Numbered from the stretch's first letter, positions 31,913 through 40,938 are shown. The stretch: 64,000 bases of DNA from Streptomyces sp. NBC_01775 (GCF_035917675.1 NZ_CP109104.1:2232001-2296000), one strand, 5' to 3'. Numbers and translations: made by a program. The notes: generated from the letters alone by a model not told the origin.

Positions 31913-32201
31913 GGGTGTCTTCCGTTGCGTAGCCGGAACGCGGGGTCACGCGATCGGAATCACAGCATCCGGATATGGGACCGGGATACGGGATACGGGA
32001 TCGCGAAAGAAACGCGGGGCGTACGCGGAATGCGCGGAATTCAGGCAGCCGTCATCAAGGCGTGGCGACTGCGGCGTTTCACCTGAATTGCGTGGGCGTT
32101 CCGGACGCGTTCCGGGAGGATTTCCGCGCGGCCGGTGATCCTTTCGCACGGGAAGGAACCAGAGGTGCCGCTGCGGCGTATGACGTGAGCTGAGGCGCGC
32201 G

Positions 32202-32288
32202 TCAGGCGCAGACGGGGGCACAGATGGCGCTGGCGTGACGTCGCAGATCGACGTGCAGGCGCGCTACGAGATTCCTGTACTGGCTCAC
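32202..32288 (-). CDS. Cysteine-type leader peptide of the sulfonate operon
   Basis: A 28-residue ORF on the minus strand from GTG 32288 to TGA 32202, with GGCAGG about nine bases upstream. Its second half reads LHVDLRRHASAICAPVCA: the HVDL-R...SAIC core is the same as in the leader at 13308-13391, with an extra Cys two residues from the end. It lies 289 bases before ssuA. The shared motif at the heads of two opposed sulfur operons is strong evidence for a functional cysteine-responsive leader. The ORF is too short for usual gene finders. Confidence 0.8.
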   Translation of the reverse strand: MSQYRNLVARLHVDLRRHASAICAPVCA

Positions 32289-32448
32289 GTTCGAGAGCCT
32301 GCCAGCAATTGCGGCGAGTCGTCAACGCCCGCACGCGGAATCTCGCATGACGGACCCCGCACGGGAATTTCGGCGCGGGAATTGCCGGTGGCGAGGGCCA
32401 CGCAGGTCCGGGCGCGCCCAGGGGCCCGGGGCCGCCCCGGGCATGCGA

Positions 32449-32488
32449 AGGCCCGCCGCGCCCCGTGGGGGGAGGGCACGGCGGGCCT
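32449..32488 (-). terminator. Terminator of the first subtilase gene
   Basis: AGGCCCGCCG (32449-32458) pairs with CGGCGGGCCT (32479-32488), with further GCC/GGC pairing after one mismatch. It lies about 70 bases beyond the protease stop on the minus strand. Confidence 0.7.
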
Positions 32489-32557
32489 GGTGTTGCGCCT
32501 ACCCGGAAATCGGGAGGTACGCACTCGTGATCTCGCGATGTGTTACGGCAACGCGTG

Positions 32558-33778
32558 TTACTTCACGACGCGGAGGAGCTTGTTGACGGTGCCATTGGTC
32601 GGGTTGCTGATCACGCCGGCGCTGGCGCCCTTGGTGAGACCCGTGGCGACCTGCGCCGGAGTGGCCGTCTTGTGCCCGCTGAGGTAGACGGCGGCGGCGC
32701 CGGCGACGTGCGGGGAGGCCATGGAGGTGCCCGACATGGTCGCCGTGCCGGTGTCGCTCTTGTTGCTGGCCGAGACGATGTTGACGCCGGGCGCGTACAG
32801 GTCCACGAGCTTGCCGTAGTTGGAGAACGACGCCTGCTTGTCCGTCTTGTCGCTGGCCGCGACCGTCAGCGCCTGGGGGACGCGGGCCGGGGAGGCGGTG
32901 TTGGAGTCGGCGCTCTCGTTGCCCGCGGAGACGGCGTAGGTGACCCCGGAGGACACCGAGCGCTTGACGGCGGCGTCCAGCGCGGCGTCCTTGTTGCCGC
33001 CCAGGCTCATGTTGGCGACCGAGGGGCCCTTGTGGTTCTTGGTTACCCAGTCGACGCCGTCGACGGCCAGCGCGGTGGTGCCCGATCCGTTGTTGTCGAG
33101 CACGCGCACGCCGACGACCTTGGCCTTCTTGGCGACGCCGTACTTCGTTCCCGCGACGGTGCCCGCCACGTGGGTACCGTGCCCGTTGCCGTCCTGCGCC
33201 GTCTTGTCCTTGTCCACGGCGTCGTAGCCGTAGGAGGCGCGGCCCCCGAAGTCCTTGTGGCTGATGCGCACGCCGGTGTCGATGACGTACGCGGTCACGC
33301 CCTTACCGGCGCCGGCCGGGTAGGTGTACTTCTTGTTCAGCGTCCGGGACTTCTGGTCGATGCGGTCCAGGCCCCAGGGCGGGCTGGTCTGGGTGCCGGT
33401 GGTGTGGATGCGCTGGTTCTGGTAGACCTTCGCGACCTTGTCGTCCGCGGCCAGACGGCGGGCCTCCTGCGCGGTGAGCCCGGCGGCGTGGAAACCGTGG
33501 ACGGCCGAGGTGTAGGTGCGCTTGACCGCGCCGCCGTACTCCTTGGCCAGGCCCTTGCTGTCGCTCTCGGCCTGGACGCCGGTGCCCTGGCCGCCCTTGA
33601 GCATCACGATGTAGCTGCCCTTGACCGCGTCCTTCGCACCCGCCCCGACGACCGTGCCCTCGGCGGGCGCCGCGCCCGCGGGGAGAGTCAGAAGCGTCGC
33701 GCCGCCCGCGACGGCCACCGCCGCTCCGATGGCCAGGGATATCCGGCGCTTCTTGTTACGGGACACGTGAGTTGCCAT
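32558..33778 (-). CDS. Secreted S8 subtilisin-like serine protease
   Basis: 406 residues from the ATG at 33778. A signal peptide ([30 protein letters not shown]) precedes an I9 propeptide (SYIVMLKGG to about 125). The catalytic triad is Asp in [15 protein letters not shown], His in [11 protein letters not shown] and Ser in [12 protein letters not shown]; the oxyanion Asn is in VSAGNESAD. It is an extracellular protease matured by self-cleavage. The next minus-strand protease (34156-35391) is a close paralogue, including the promoter. It has its own promoter and terminator, so it is monocistronic. Confidence 0.95.
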   Translation of the reverse strand: MATHVSRNKKRRISLAIGAAVAVAGGATLLTLPAGAAPAEGTVVGAGAKDAVKGSYIVMLKGGQGTGVQAESDSKGLAKEYGGAVKRTYTSAVHGFHAAGLTAQEARRLAADDKVAKVYQNQRIHTTGTQTSPPWGLDRIDQKSRTLNKKYTYPAGAGKGVTAYVIDTGVRISHKDFGGRASYGYDAVDKDKTAQDGNGHGTHVAGTVAGTKYGVAKKAKVVGVRVLDNNGSGTTALAVDGVDWVTKNHKGPSVANMSLGGNKDAALDAAVKRSVSSGVTYAVSAGNESADSNTASPARVPQALTVAASDKTDKQASFSNYGKLVDLYAPGVNIVSASNKSDTGTATMSGTSMASPHVAGAAAVYLSGHKTATPAQVATGLTKGASAGVISNPTNGTVNKLLRVVK

Positions 33779-33842
33779 GCCGAGGGAGCCTCTCGTGGAG
33801 ATGTGTGGGGGAATCGATGATCCGTTCAAGGATTCGTTCGAA

Positions 33843-33871
33843 ACCCTGGCGGATTGGCGCGCGCAGCTCAA
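33843..33871 (-). promoter_or_regulatory. Promoter of the first subtilase gene
   Basis: On the minus strand TTGAGC (33871-33866) and CAGGGT (33848-33843) are spaced by 17 bases, about 65 bases before the ATG. The same hexamers and spacing occur before the paralogous protease (35447-35475), inside the only block conserved between the two upstream regions (about 33831-33872 here). Confidence 0.6.
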
Positions 33872-34010
33872 GTTCTCCCGCAGGTTGTGATGTACGCAAC
33901 GCGCGTCGCCTGCATCAAGACCACCCAAAGGCGACGGATCCCCATGCTTCGCGCCCTGAGAGGCGCCCGGGGTGGCGGGGGTTGAGGTGGCCGGCGCCCG
34001 GGGTGGCCGG

Positions 34011-34070
34011 CGTTCGAGGCGGCGGCGTTCGAGGCGGCGGCGTTCTAGACGGCGGCGTTCTAGACGGCGG
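34011..34070. repeat. Four 15-bp tandem units between the proteases
   Basis: CGTTCGAGGCGGCGG occurs twice, then CGTTCTAGACGGCGG twice, then a partial unit. The variants differ at the TCGAGG/TCTAGA position. They lie between the two subtilase transcription units, just beyond the terminator at 34087-34118. Confidence 0.8.
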
Positions 34071-34086
34071 CGTTCGGCGAGAGAGA

Positions 34087-34118
34087 ACCGCGCCGCCCCC
34101 GTGCGGGAGCGGCGCGGT
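34087..34118 (-). terminator. Terminator of the second subtilase gene
   Basis: A perfect 10-bp stem, ACCGCGCCGC (34087-34096) with GCGGCGCGGT (34109-34118) and a 12-base loop, about 40 bases beyond the protease stop on the minus strand. Confidence 0.8.
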
Positions 34119-34155
34119 CAACGCGCGTTCAGATCGGTGCGCGGTGCGCGCCGGC

Positions 34156-35391
34156 TCACTTCACGACGCGCACCAGCTTGTTCGGGGTGCCCGGGGTCGC
34201 GTTGGAGATGGCACCCGAGGTCGCGCCCTTGGTCAGCGCGGCGGCGACCTGCGCGGGGGTGGCCGTCTTGTGCTCGGCCAGGTAGACCGCGGCGGCGCCC
34301 GAGACGTGCGGCGCGGCCATCGAGGTGCCGTAGCCCGCCATGTAGGCGGTGTCGCTCTTGTTGCTGGCGGAGACGACGTCGATGCCCGGCGCGTAGAGGT
34401 CGACGATCTTGCCGTAGCTGGAGAAGCTGGTCTGCTTGTCCTTCTGGTCGCTCGCCGCGACGGTGATCGCCTCGGGGACCCGCGCGGGGGAGCCGGTGGC
34501 GGCGTCGTTGCTGCGGTTGCCCGCCGAGGCGACGCAGGTGATGCCCGACTTGACGGCGTTCTTGACGGCAGTGTCCACCGCGTAGTCCTGGAAGCCGCCG
34601 ATGCTCATGTTGGCGACGGCCGGGCCCTTGCCCTTGGCGTGCTTGGTCATCCACTCGACACCGGCGACGACATCCGCGTTGGTGCCCTTGTTGTCGTTGC
34701 CGAGCACGCGCACCGCGACGACCTTGGCCTTCTTGGCGATGCCGTACTTGGTGCCGGCGATGGTGCCGGAGACGTGCGTGCCGTGGTTGGCGCCGTCCTG
34801 CGCAGTGGCGTCGTCGTCGCGCACGTCGTAGCCGTAGGAGGCGCGGCCCCCGAAGTCCTTGTGGCTGATGCGCACGCCACTGTCGATGACGTAGACGGTG
34901 ACGCCCTTACCGGCGCTGTCGGGGTAGGTGTACTTCTTGTTCAGCGTCTTGGACGTCTGGTCGACGCGGTCCTGGCCCCAGGAGGGCGGGTTGGTCTGGG
35001 TGGCCTGGCCGCTGAACTCCTTGACCTGGACGACCTTGTCGACCTTGTCGTCGGCGGCGAGACGGCGGGCGTCCTGGGCGGAGAGCCCCTTGGCGGAGTA
35101 GCCCTTGAAGACGGACTGGTAGGTGTGGTCGACGTTGCCGCCGTACTCCTTGGTGAGGCTCTTGGCCTGGGTGGTGGCCTGGATGCCGGCGCCCTTGGTG
35201 CCGCCGCCCTTGAGCATCACGATGTAGTTGCCCTTGACGGCACCCTTCGCGTCGGCCCCGATGACGGTGCCTTCGGCAGGGGACGCACCGGCGGGGAGCG
35301 TCAGCAAGGTCGCCCCTCCGGCGACGGCGACAGCCGCACCGACCGCGAGGGATATCCGGCGCTTCTTGTTACGGGACACATGGTTTGCCAT
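34156..35391 (-). CDS. Secreted S8 subtilisin-like serine protease (paralogue)
   Basis: 411 residues from the ATG at 35391. Signal peptide and I9 propeptide are almost the same as in the neighbour ([30 protein letters not shown]). Catalytic Asp is in [15 protein letters not shown], His in GANHGTHVSGT and Ser in GYGTSMAAPHVSG; the oxyanion Asn is in VASAGNRSND. Differences include a Cys in SGITCVASAG, near the active site, which the neighbour lacks ([10 protein letters not shown]). The pair arose by tandem duplication including promoter, and divergence in surface loops suggests different substrate preference. Confidence 0.95.
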   Translation of the reverse strand: MANHVSRNKKRRISLAVGAAVAVAGGATLLTLPAGASPAEGTVIGADAKGAVKGNYIVMLKGGGTKGAGIQATTQAKSLTKEYGGNVDHTYQSVFKGYSAKGLSAQDARRLAADDKVDKVVQVKEFSGQATQTNPPSWGQDRVDQTSKTLNKKYTYPDSAGKGVTVYVIDSGVRISHKDFGGRASYGYDVRDDDATAQDGANHGTHVSGTIAGTKYGIAKKAKVVAVRVLGNDNKGTNADVVAGVEWMTKHAKGKGPAVANMSIGGFQDYAVDTAVKNAVKSGITCVASAGNRSNDAATGSPARVPEAITVAASDQKDKQTSFSSYGKIVDLYAPGIDVVSASNKSDTAYMAGYGTSMAAPHVSGAAAVYLAEHKTATPAQVAAALTKGATSGAISNATPGTPNKLVRVVK

Positions 35392-35446
35392 GCCGAAGGG
35401 GCCTCCGAAGTGTACGAATGAAAGATCCCTGCGGGATCGATTCGAA

Positions 35447-35475
35447 ACCCTGTCGGATTGCCGTGCACGGCTCAA
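35447..35475 (-). promoter_or_regulatory. Promoter of the second subtilase gene
   Basis: TTGAGC (35475-35470) and CAGGGT (35452-35447) with a 17-base spacer on the minus strand. The block 35436-35475 is clearly homologous to 33831-33872 upstream of the other protease, including TTCGAAACCCTG and CGGATTG as read on the plus strand. Confidence 0.6.
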
Positions 35476-35675
35476 GCCGGGTGAGCGACTGTGACGCTCA
35501 CAACATCAAAAGGTGACACGGGTCTCCCATCAAACGGGAGAAAACACCCACCTCGAAGACAACTTTCATCACAGAAACCCCACTTGCGGAATGCCGTCCT
35601 GCGCGGCGGACGGCGCTGAACCCGCCGCCGCACGTGCGCTGGGCAACTCCGGCGCGCCGTGGCACGATCGCTCAG

Positions 35676-36119
35676 GTGACCAGCAGACCGGCTCCGGCGC
35701 AGCATCTGCGCGACCTCGCGCGGCTGCGCCGCGTCCGTGACCGGATGGACCGGGAGTACGCGCAGCCGCTGGACGTCGAGGCCCTCGCCCGTGGCGTGAA
35801 CATGTCGGCCGGACACCTCAGCCGCCAGTTCCGGCTCGCCTACGGCGAATCGCCGTACGGCTATCTGATGACACGGCGGATCGAGCGCGCGATGGCGCTG
35901 CTGCGCCGTGGCGACCTGAGCGTCACCGAGGTCTGTTTCGCGGTCGGCTGCTCGTCGCTGGGCACCTTCAGTACTCGCTTCAGCGAGTTGGTCGGCGTGC
36001 CGCCCAGCGTCTACCGGCGCCAGGGGGCGGACGTCACGGCGGGGATGCCGCCCTGCGTGGCGAAACAGGTGACCAGACCGGTCAGGAATCGAGAAGCCTC
36101 CGCCACGCAGCCGCACTAG
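35676..36119 (+). CDS. AraC-family regulator (DNA-binding domain only)
   Basis: 147 residues from GTG 35676 (start uncertain; a GTG or ATG further upstream is possible but not conserved). Nearly the whole protein is the AraC double helix-turn-helix: LARLRRVRDRMDREYAQPLDVEALARGVNMSAGHLSRQFRLAYGESPYGYLMTRRIERAMALLRRGDLSVTEVCFAVGCSSLGTFSTRFSELVGVPPSVYRR. There is no ligand domain. It lies 10 bases before a VOC-family gene, a pairing common in streptomycetes, and probably controls that gene. Confidence 0.88.
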   Translation: MTSRPAPAQHLRDLARLRRVRDRMDREYAQPLDVEALARGVNMSAGHLSRQFRLAYGESPYGYLMTRRIERAMALLRRGDLSVTEVCFAVGCSSLGTFSTRFSELVGVPPSVYRRQGADVTAGMPPCVAKQVTRPVRNREASATQPH

Positions 36120-36129
36120 CTTGAGCGCC

Positions 36130-36540
36130 ATGGACATCACCATTCACGCAAGCGTCCTCCCGCAGGACGACCCGGACGCCGCCCTGGCCTTCTACCGCGA
36201 CACTCTCGGCTTCGAGGTGCGCAGCGACGTCGGAAGCGGCACGATGCGCTGGATCACCGTCGGCCCCGCCGACCAGCCTGGCACATCCATCCTGCTGGCA
36301 CCGCCGGCCGCCGACCCCGGGATCACCGACGAGGAGCGCCGCACCATCGTCGAGATGATGGCCAAGGGCACCTACGGCTGGATCCTCCTGGCCACCAAAG
36401 ACCTCGACGCCACCTTCGAGAAGGTGCAGGGCAGCGACGCCGAGGTCGTCCAGGAGCCGACCGAGCAGCCGTACGGCGTGCGCGACTGCGCCTTCCGCGA
36501 CCCGGCCGGCAATCAGATCCGCATCCAGCAGCTGCGCTGA
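36130..36540 (+). CDS. VOC-family (glyoxalase/dioxygenase-fold) protein
   Basis: 136 residues from ATG 36130. Two beta-alpha-beta-beta-beta modules are visible: ITIHASVLPQDDPDAALAFYRDTLGFEVRSDVG and TYGWILLATKDLDATFEKVQGSDAEVVQEPTEQPYGVRDCAFRDPAGNQIRIQQLR. The R.C.FRDPAGN.IRI end is the classic VOC signature. Members bind small molecules or act as isomerases, dioxygenases or resistance proteins. The reaction cannot be chosen from sequence. Likely under control of the AraC regulator encoded just upstream. Confidence 0.88.
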   Translation: MDITIHASVLPQDDPDAALAFYRDTLGFEVRSDVGSGTMRWITVGPADQPGTSILLAPPAADPGITDEERRTIVEMMAKGTYGWILLATKDLDATFEKVQGSDAEVVQEPTEQPYGVRDCAFRDPAGNQIRIQQLR

Positions 36541-36590
36541 GCCGTGCGCGCCGGAAGCCCTCCCGTCACCAACGAGCCGGGACAACACGC

Positions 36591-37118
36591 CTAGCTCGTC
36601 AGCTCGATCAGGCGCTCGACCGTACGCCAGTTGCGGCCCGTCATGGTGAGCCTCGGCCGCACGGCGGCCAGCGCGTCGGCCAGCTTGCTGCGGCCCATGC
36701 CACCGGGGAAGTAGCAGTAGACGGCCCGGCCCACGTGCCGGAACTCATCCGGCGCGTAGGCCGCCGCGTCGATCCCGGCGAAGTGGTCGGGCGCCGGCTC
36801 CTCCTCGATGAAGAGCACCAGCACCTTGGCCGGATCCAGCCCCGAGACCGGAAGGGGGCAGGCGGCGGCGACGGCGCGCAGCTCGTCCGAGGTGCGCACC
36901 AGACAGGGCACCGTGAAGCCGAAGTGCTCGGCGACGGCGCTCTCCAGCGTGGGGCCCGGGTCGGCGTCGTCCGTGCTGAAGACGGCGTTGCCGCTCTGGA
37001 GGTAGGTGCGCACATCGCTCCAGCCCAGCCCGGTCATGACCGCACGCAGCTCGGCCATGGGGACCTTCTTGTGTCCCCCCACATTGATCCCGCGCAGCAG
37101 CGCCGCGTAGCTCGTCAT
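36591..37118 (-). CDS. DUF1697 protein
   Basis: 175 residues from the ATG at 37118. The family signature is complete: SYAALLRGINVGGHKKVPMAELRAVMTGLGWSDVRTYLQSGNAVFSTDD, then LVRTSDELRAVAAACP and VGRAVYCYFPGGMGRSKLADAL. DUF1697 proteins are small, cytoplasmic and widespread, with no established activity. It is convergent with the VOC gene. The MITE-like element at 37196-37267 lies upstream of its start and may affect its promoter. Confidence 0.9.
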   Translation of the reverse strand: MTSYAALLRGINVGGHKKVPMAELRAVMTGLGWSDVRTYLQSGNAVFSTDDADPGPTLESAVAEHFGFTVPCLVRTSDELRAVAAACPLPVSGLDPAKVLVLFIEEEPAPDHFAGIDAAAYAPDEFRHVGRAVYCYFPGGMGRSKLADALAAVRPRLTMTGRNWRTVERLIELTS

Positions 37119-37195
37119 GTCCGACAAGGTACGGGTCCTCCCCCACGCCGACCACCAGCCGGCCATCAGCCGGCCGCTTCGGGGACCCGGCTGGG

Positions 37196-37267
37196 CTAGG
37201 TCCTGTCGTCACATTCCCGCCTGCCCCGCCCTCGGGGCGACGATGGGAATGTGACGACAGGGCCTAG
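37196..37267. mobile_element. MITE-like element with CTAG flanks
   Basis: Inverted repeats of 22 bases with one mismatch (37197-37218 and 37245-37266; core TCCTGTCGTCACATTCCC) flank a 26-base centre. CTAG is present at both outer ends (37196-37199 and 37264-37267), as expected from a duplicated target. The right-hand CTAG contains the TAG stop of the minus-strand gene at 37264. No transposase is present. It could double as a hairpin terminator for that gene. Confidence 0.6.
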
Positions 37268-38565
37268 GACACCGGGCGGGAGTCCGCCCAGAAGGACTCG
37301 AATTCCTCGCGGTAGACGGGGAAGAGCCCGCTGTCGGCCTCGTCCCGCGCCTTGTGCACCAGCTCCCGGCGGGCCCCGCGCAGCACGAGGACGGGCGTCT
37401 CCATGCCGCGCGCGTGGCGCAGATACGACTGGACGACCGCCAGGCCGTCGGCCCCGTCGGCGTCGACCATGTAGGCGGTGAAGCGCGGCGTCTCGTCGAA
37501 CACGTGGATCTCGAAGGCCCCGGTGTCCCGCAGCCGCGAGCGGACCCGGCGCATGTGGAGGATGTTCGTCTCCACGGAGCGCGCCAGCTCCCCCTTTTTC
37601 AGGCCCAGTTCGCGCTCGCGCCGGCGCACCGCGCTGCTGGCGGGGTTCAAGAAGAGCAGCCGCACCCGGCAGCCGGACTCGGCCAGCCGCACCAGGCGCC
37701 TGCCGCTGTAGTTCTGCACCAGCAGGTTCAGCCCTATCCCGATGGCGTCCAGGCGGCGCGCGCCGCCGAACAGGTCCTCGGCGGGCAGCTGCCGCTGGAG
37801 CCGTACGCGGTCGGCGTGCACCCCGACCACATCGGCGAAGCGGTCCCCCACCAGCTCCTCGACGGCGTCGGCCGGCAGCCGCTCGCCCGAGGGCGCGCCG
37901 TCGGCCGAGGCGCCCAGCAACTCCAGCAGCCGGTGGCACATCCGCTCGGCCTGCGCGAGCACCGTCTCCGACAGCGCGCGGTTGCGGGCGACGGCGCTGC
38001 GCGCGACCTCCAGCTCGTCCAGGGCGAGTTCGACCTCGCGGCGGTCCTCGAAGTACGGCTCGAAGCACGGCCAGTGCTGCACCATCAGCTCGCGCAGCTG
38101 CGGCAGCGTCAGGAACGAGAGGATGTTGTCGTCGGCCGGGTCGAGCAGATAGCCCTTGCGGCGGCTGACCTCCCGTACGGCGACGGCCCGCTGCACCCAC
38201 TCCTGGCCGGCGGGCCCGGCGGCGGCGATGACCCACTCCTCACCGTGCACCGGCTCATAGATCGGCCGCAGGACGGCGGCGACGACGGAGCGCGTGCGCT
38301 GTTCGACCAGGTTCAGCCAGACATAGGCGCGGCCCGCGCGCTGCGCCCTGGTGCGTACCTCCGCCCAGGCGTCCTCGCTCCAGCCCAGGTCGGCCCCGAT
38401 CTCCATGGGGCGGGCCAGCGGGACGGTGCCCGGCTGGAGACCGGCCCGCTCGCCCAGCCCGTCCACCGGCTCGCCGGCCGTGCCGGTCTCCCCGGCGACG
38501 CCGCCGTCCGGCCCCGGCCCCTCGCCACCGTCTCCTGGGGGGAGTTCAAGCCCTCCCGCACCCAA
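37264..38565 (-). CDS. SAV2148-family HEPN-domain protein
   Basis: 433 residues from the TTG at 38565, chosen because it gives the LGAGGLELPPGD opening seen in this family; TTG 38601 is the alternative. Recognisable blocks are SLARPME-like TVPLARPMEIGADLGW, AQRAGRAYVWLNLVEQRTRSVVAAVLRPIYEPVHGEEW, VSRRKGYLLDPADDNILSFLTLPQLRELMVQHWPCFEPYF and GGARRLDAIGIGLNLLVQNYSGRRLVRL. HEPN domains are often RNases or nucleotide-binding helical domains, but the role of this conserved streptomycete family is unknown. Its stop codon lies in the MITE-like element. Confidence 0.85.
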   Translation of the reverse strand: MGAGGLELPPGDGGEGPGPDGGVAGETGTAGEPVDGLGERAGLQPGTVPLARPMEIGADLGWSEDAWAEVRTRAQRAGRAYVWLNLVEQRTRSVVAAVLRPIYEPVHGEEWVIAAAGPAGQEWVQRAVAVREVSRRKGYLLDPADDNILSFLTLPQLRELMVQHWPCFEPYFEDRREVELALDELEVARSAVARNRALSETVLAQAERMCHRLLELLGASADGAPSGERLPADAVEELVGDRFADVVGVHADRVRLQRQLPAEDLFGGARRLDAIGIGLNLLVQNYSGRRLVRLAESGCRVRLLFLNPASSAVRRRERELGLKKGELARSVETNILHMRRVRSRLRDTGAFEIHVFDETPRFTAYMVDADGADGLAVVQSYLRHARGMETPVLVLRGARRELVHKARDEADSGLFPVYREEFESFWADSRPVS

Positions 38566-38767
38566 CTGCGCACCGCCTTCCACACCCCGGTGTTCGATCA
38601 AGGAAGACTACTGCGGCCATACGGGCGGTGCACCCGGAACCCCTGTCAACTTCCCTCCCCCGCCCCCGCGCGCGGGGGAAGATGACTTCCGGGTCCGCCA
38701 CTCGCGCGGCGGACCCGTGAGGGGCATACCGACACGAAGACCACGACGACCGGGAAGAGACATCCCT

Positions 38768-40924
38768 ATGCAGGTCTGGCCGGGACACGCGTACCCGCTG
38801 GGAGCGAACTACGACGGCGCCGGCACCAACTTCGCGGTCTTCTCCGAGGCCGCCGAGCGGGTCGAGCTGTGCCTGCTGCACGAGGACGGCTCCGAGACGG
38901 CCGTGGAGCTGCGCGAGTCCGACGGATTCGTACGGCACGCCTATCTGCCCGGGGTGCTGCCCGGCCAGCGCTACGGCTTCCGCGTCCACGGCCCGTACAC
39001 CCCCGAGAGCGGCCAGCGCTGCAACAGCGCCAAGCTGCTGCTGGACCCCTACGCCAAGGCCGTCAGCGGAGCCGTCGACTGGAACGAGGCCGTCTACGGC
39101 TACCACTTCGGCGCCCCCGAGCAGCGCAACGACCTGGATTCCGCGCCGCACACCATGACCTCCGTGGTGATCAACCCGTACTTCGACTGGGGCGATGACC
39201 GCAGCCCCCGCACGGACTACCACCACACGGTGCTCTACGAGGCCCATGTGAAGGGTCTCACCATGCGTCACCCCGAGCTGCCCGAGGAGCTGCGCGGCAC
39301 ATACGCGGCGCTCGCCCACCCGGCGGTCATCGCCCACCTGACGGAGCTGGGGGTCACGGCGCTGGAGCTGATGCCCGTGCACCAGTCCGTCACCGACCAC
39401 CGGCTCGCCGACCAGGGCCTGGTCAACTACTGGGGCTACAACACGATCGGCTTCTTCGCCCCGCACAACGCCTACGCCTCCTGGGGCGAGCGCGGGCAGC
39501 AGGTGCAGGAGTTCAAGCACGCGGTGCGCGCCCTGCACCAGGCGGGGATCGAGGTCATCCTCGACGTCGTCTACAACCACACGGCGGAAGGCAACCACCT
39601 CGGTCCCACGCTCTCCTTCCGGGGGCTCGACAATGCCTCGTATTACCGCCTCGCGGACGATCCCCGCTACTACACGGACACGACCGGCACGGGGAATTCA
39701 CTGCTCATGCGCAGCCCCCACGTGCTCCAGCTCATCATGGACTCGCTGCGCTACTGGGTGGCCGAGATGCATGTGGACGGCTTCCGCTTCGACCTGGCGG
39801 CCACCCTCGCCCGGCAGTTCCACGAGGTGGACCGGCTCTCCTCCTTCTTCGACCTCGTCCAGCAGGACCCGGTCGTCAGCCAGGTCAAGCTGATCGCCGA
39901 GCCGTGGGACGTGGGCGAGGGCGGCTACCAGGTGGGCAACTTCCCGCCCCTGTGGACGGAGTGGAACGGACGCTACCGCGACACCGTGCGCGACCTGTGG
40001 CGGGGCGAGCCGCGTACGCTCGCCGAGTTCGGCTCGCGGCTGACCGGCTCCGCCGACCTGTACCAGGACGACGGACGGCGCCCCCTGGCCTCCATCAACT
40101 TCGTGACCTGCCACGACGGCTTCACCCTGCGCGACCTCGTCTCGTACGACGAGAAGCACAACGAGGCCAACGGCGAGGGCAACAGGGACGGCGAGAGCTA
40201 CAACCGCTCCTGGAACTGCGGGGCCGAAGGCGAGAGCGACGACCCCGAGGTGCTGGCCCTGCGCCACCGCCAGCAGCGCAACCTCATCGCCACCTTGATG
40301 CTGTCCCAGGGCGTGCCCATGCTCAGCCACGGCGACGAGTTCGGCCGCACCCAGCGCGGCAACAACAACGCGTACTGCCAGGACGGCCCGCTCACCTGGG
40401 TGCGCTGGCCCGGCGACGAAGCCTCGGAGCACGGCGCACCGGCGGACGCGGATACGGGCGGGCCCGACCAGGCGCTGTGCGACTTCGTCCGCGCGATGGT
40501 GCGGCTGCGCCGCGACCACCCCGTCTTCCGCCGCCGCCGCTTCTTCCACGGCGGCCCCACCGAAGACATGCACGACGAGCTGTCGGACATCGCGTGGTTC
40601 ACGCCCCAGGGCGAGGAGATGAACCCGGGCGACTGGCAGGAGGCCCAGGCCGGCTCCCTGACGGTCTTCCTCAACGGCAACGCGATCTCCGAGCCCGGCG
40701 AGCAGGGCGAGCGCATCACCGACGACTCGTTCCTGCTGCTGTTCAACGCCGAGGCCGAGCCTCTCGACTTCGTGATCCCGGTCGACCACGGCCGCGAGTG
40801 GGAACTGATCGTGAACACCGCCGAGGAAACCGTCCACCCGGCGGGAGCCCGCCCGAAGATCCCCGCCGGCGCCCACCTCCCCCTCCCACCCCGGGCGATG
40901 GCACTGCTGCGGCGCCCGCAGTAG
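38768..40924 (+). CDS. glgX: Glycogen debranching enzyme (isoamylase type)
   Basis: 718 residues from ATG 38768. It hydrolyses alpha-1,6 branches in glycogen limit dextrins. An N-terminal CBM48 (QVWPGHAYPLGANYDGAGTNFAVFSEAAERVELCL) precedes the GH13 barrel. Catalytic residues: nucleophile Asp in HVDGFRFDLAATL, acid Glu in KLIAEPWD and third Asp in FVTCHDGFTLRDLVSYD. EKHNEANGEGNRDG is a GlgX/TreX hallmark. The product chains are substrates for TreY encoded at 48265 in this window. Transcribed divergently from the SAV2148 gene. Confidence 0.96.
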   Translation: MQVWPGHAYPLGANYDGAGTNFAVFSEAAERVELCLLHEDGSETAVELRESDGFVRHAYLPGVLPGQRYGFRVHGPYTPESGQRCNSAKLLLDPYAKAVSGAVDWNEAVYGYHFGAPEQRNDLDSAPHTMTSVVINPYFDWGDDRSPRTDYHHTVLYEAHVKGLTMRHPELPEELRGTYAALAHPAVIAHLTELGVTALELMPVHQSVTDHRLADQGLVNYWGYNTIGFFAPHNAYASWGERGQQVQEFKHAVRALHQAGIEVILDVVYNHTAEGNHLGPTLSFRGLDNASYYRLADDPRYYTDTTGTGNSLLMRSPHVLQLIMDSLRYWVAEMHVDGFRFDLAATLARQFHEVDRLSSFFDLVQQDPVVSQVKLIAEPWDVGEGGYQVGNFPPLWTEWNGRYRDTVRDLWRGEPRTLAEFGSRLTGSADLYQDDGRRPLASINFVTCHDGFTLRDLVSYDEKHNEANGEGNRDGESYNRSWNCGAEGESDDPEVLALRHRQQRNLIATLMLSQGVPMLSHGDEFGRTQRGNNNAYCQDGPLTWVRWPGDEASEHGAPADADTGGPDQALCDFVRAMVRLRRDHPVFRRRRFFHGGPTEDMHDELSDIAWFTPQGEEMNPGDWQEAQAGSLTVFLNGNAISEPGEQGERITDDSFLLLFNAEAEPLDFVIPVDHGREWELIVNTAEETVHPAGARPKIPAGAHLPLPPRAMALLRRPQ

Positions 40925-40938
40925 ACCTCGCCGCCCGG

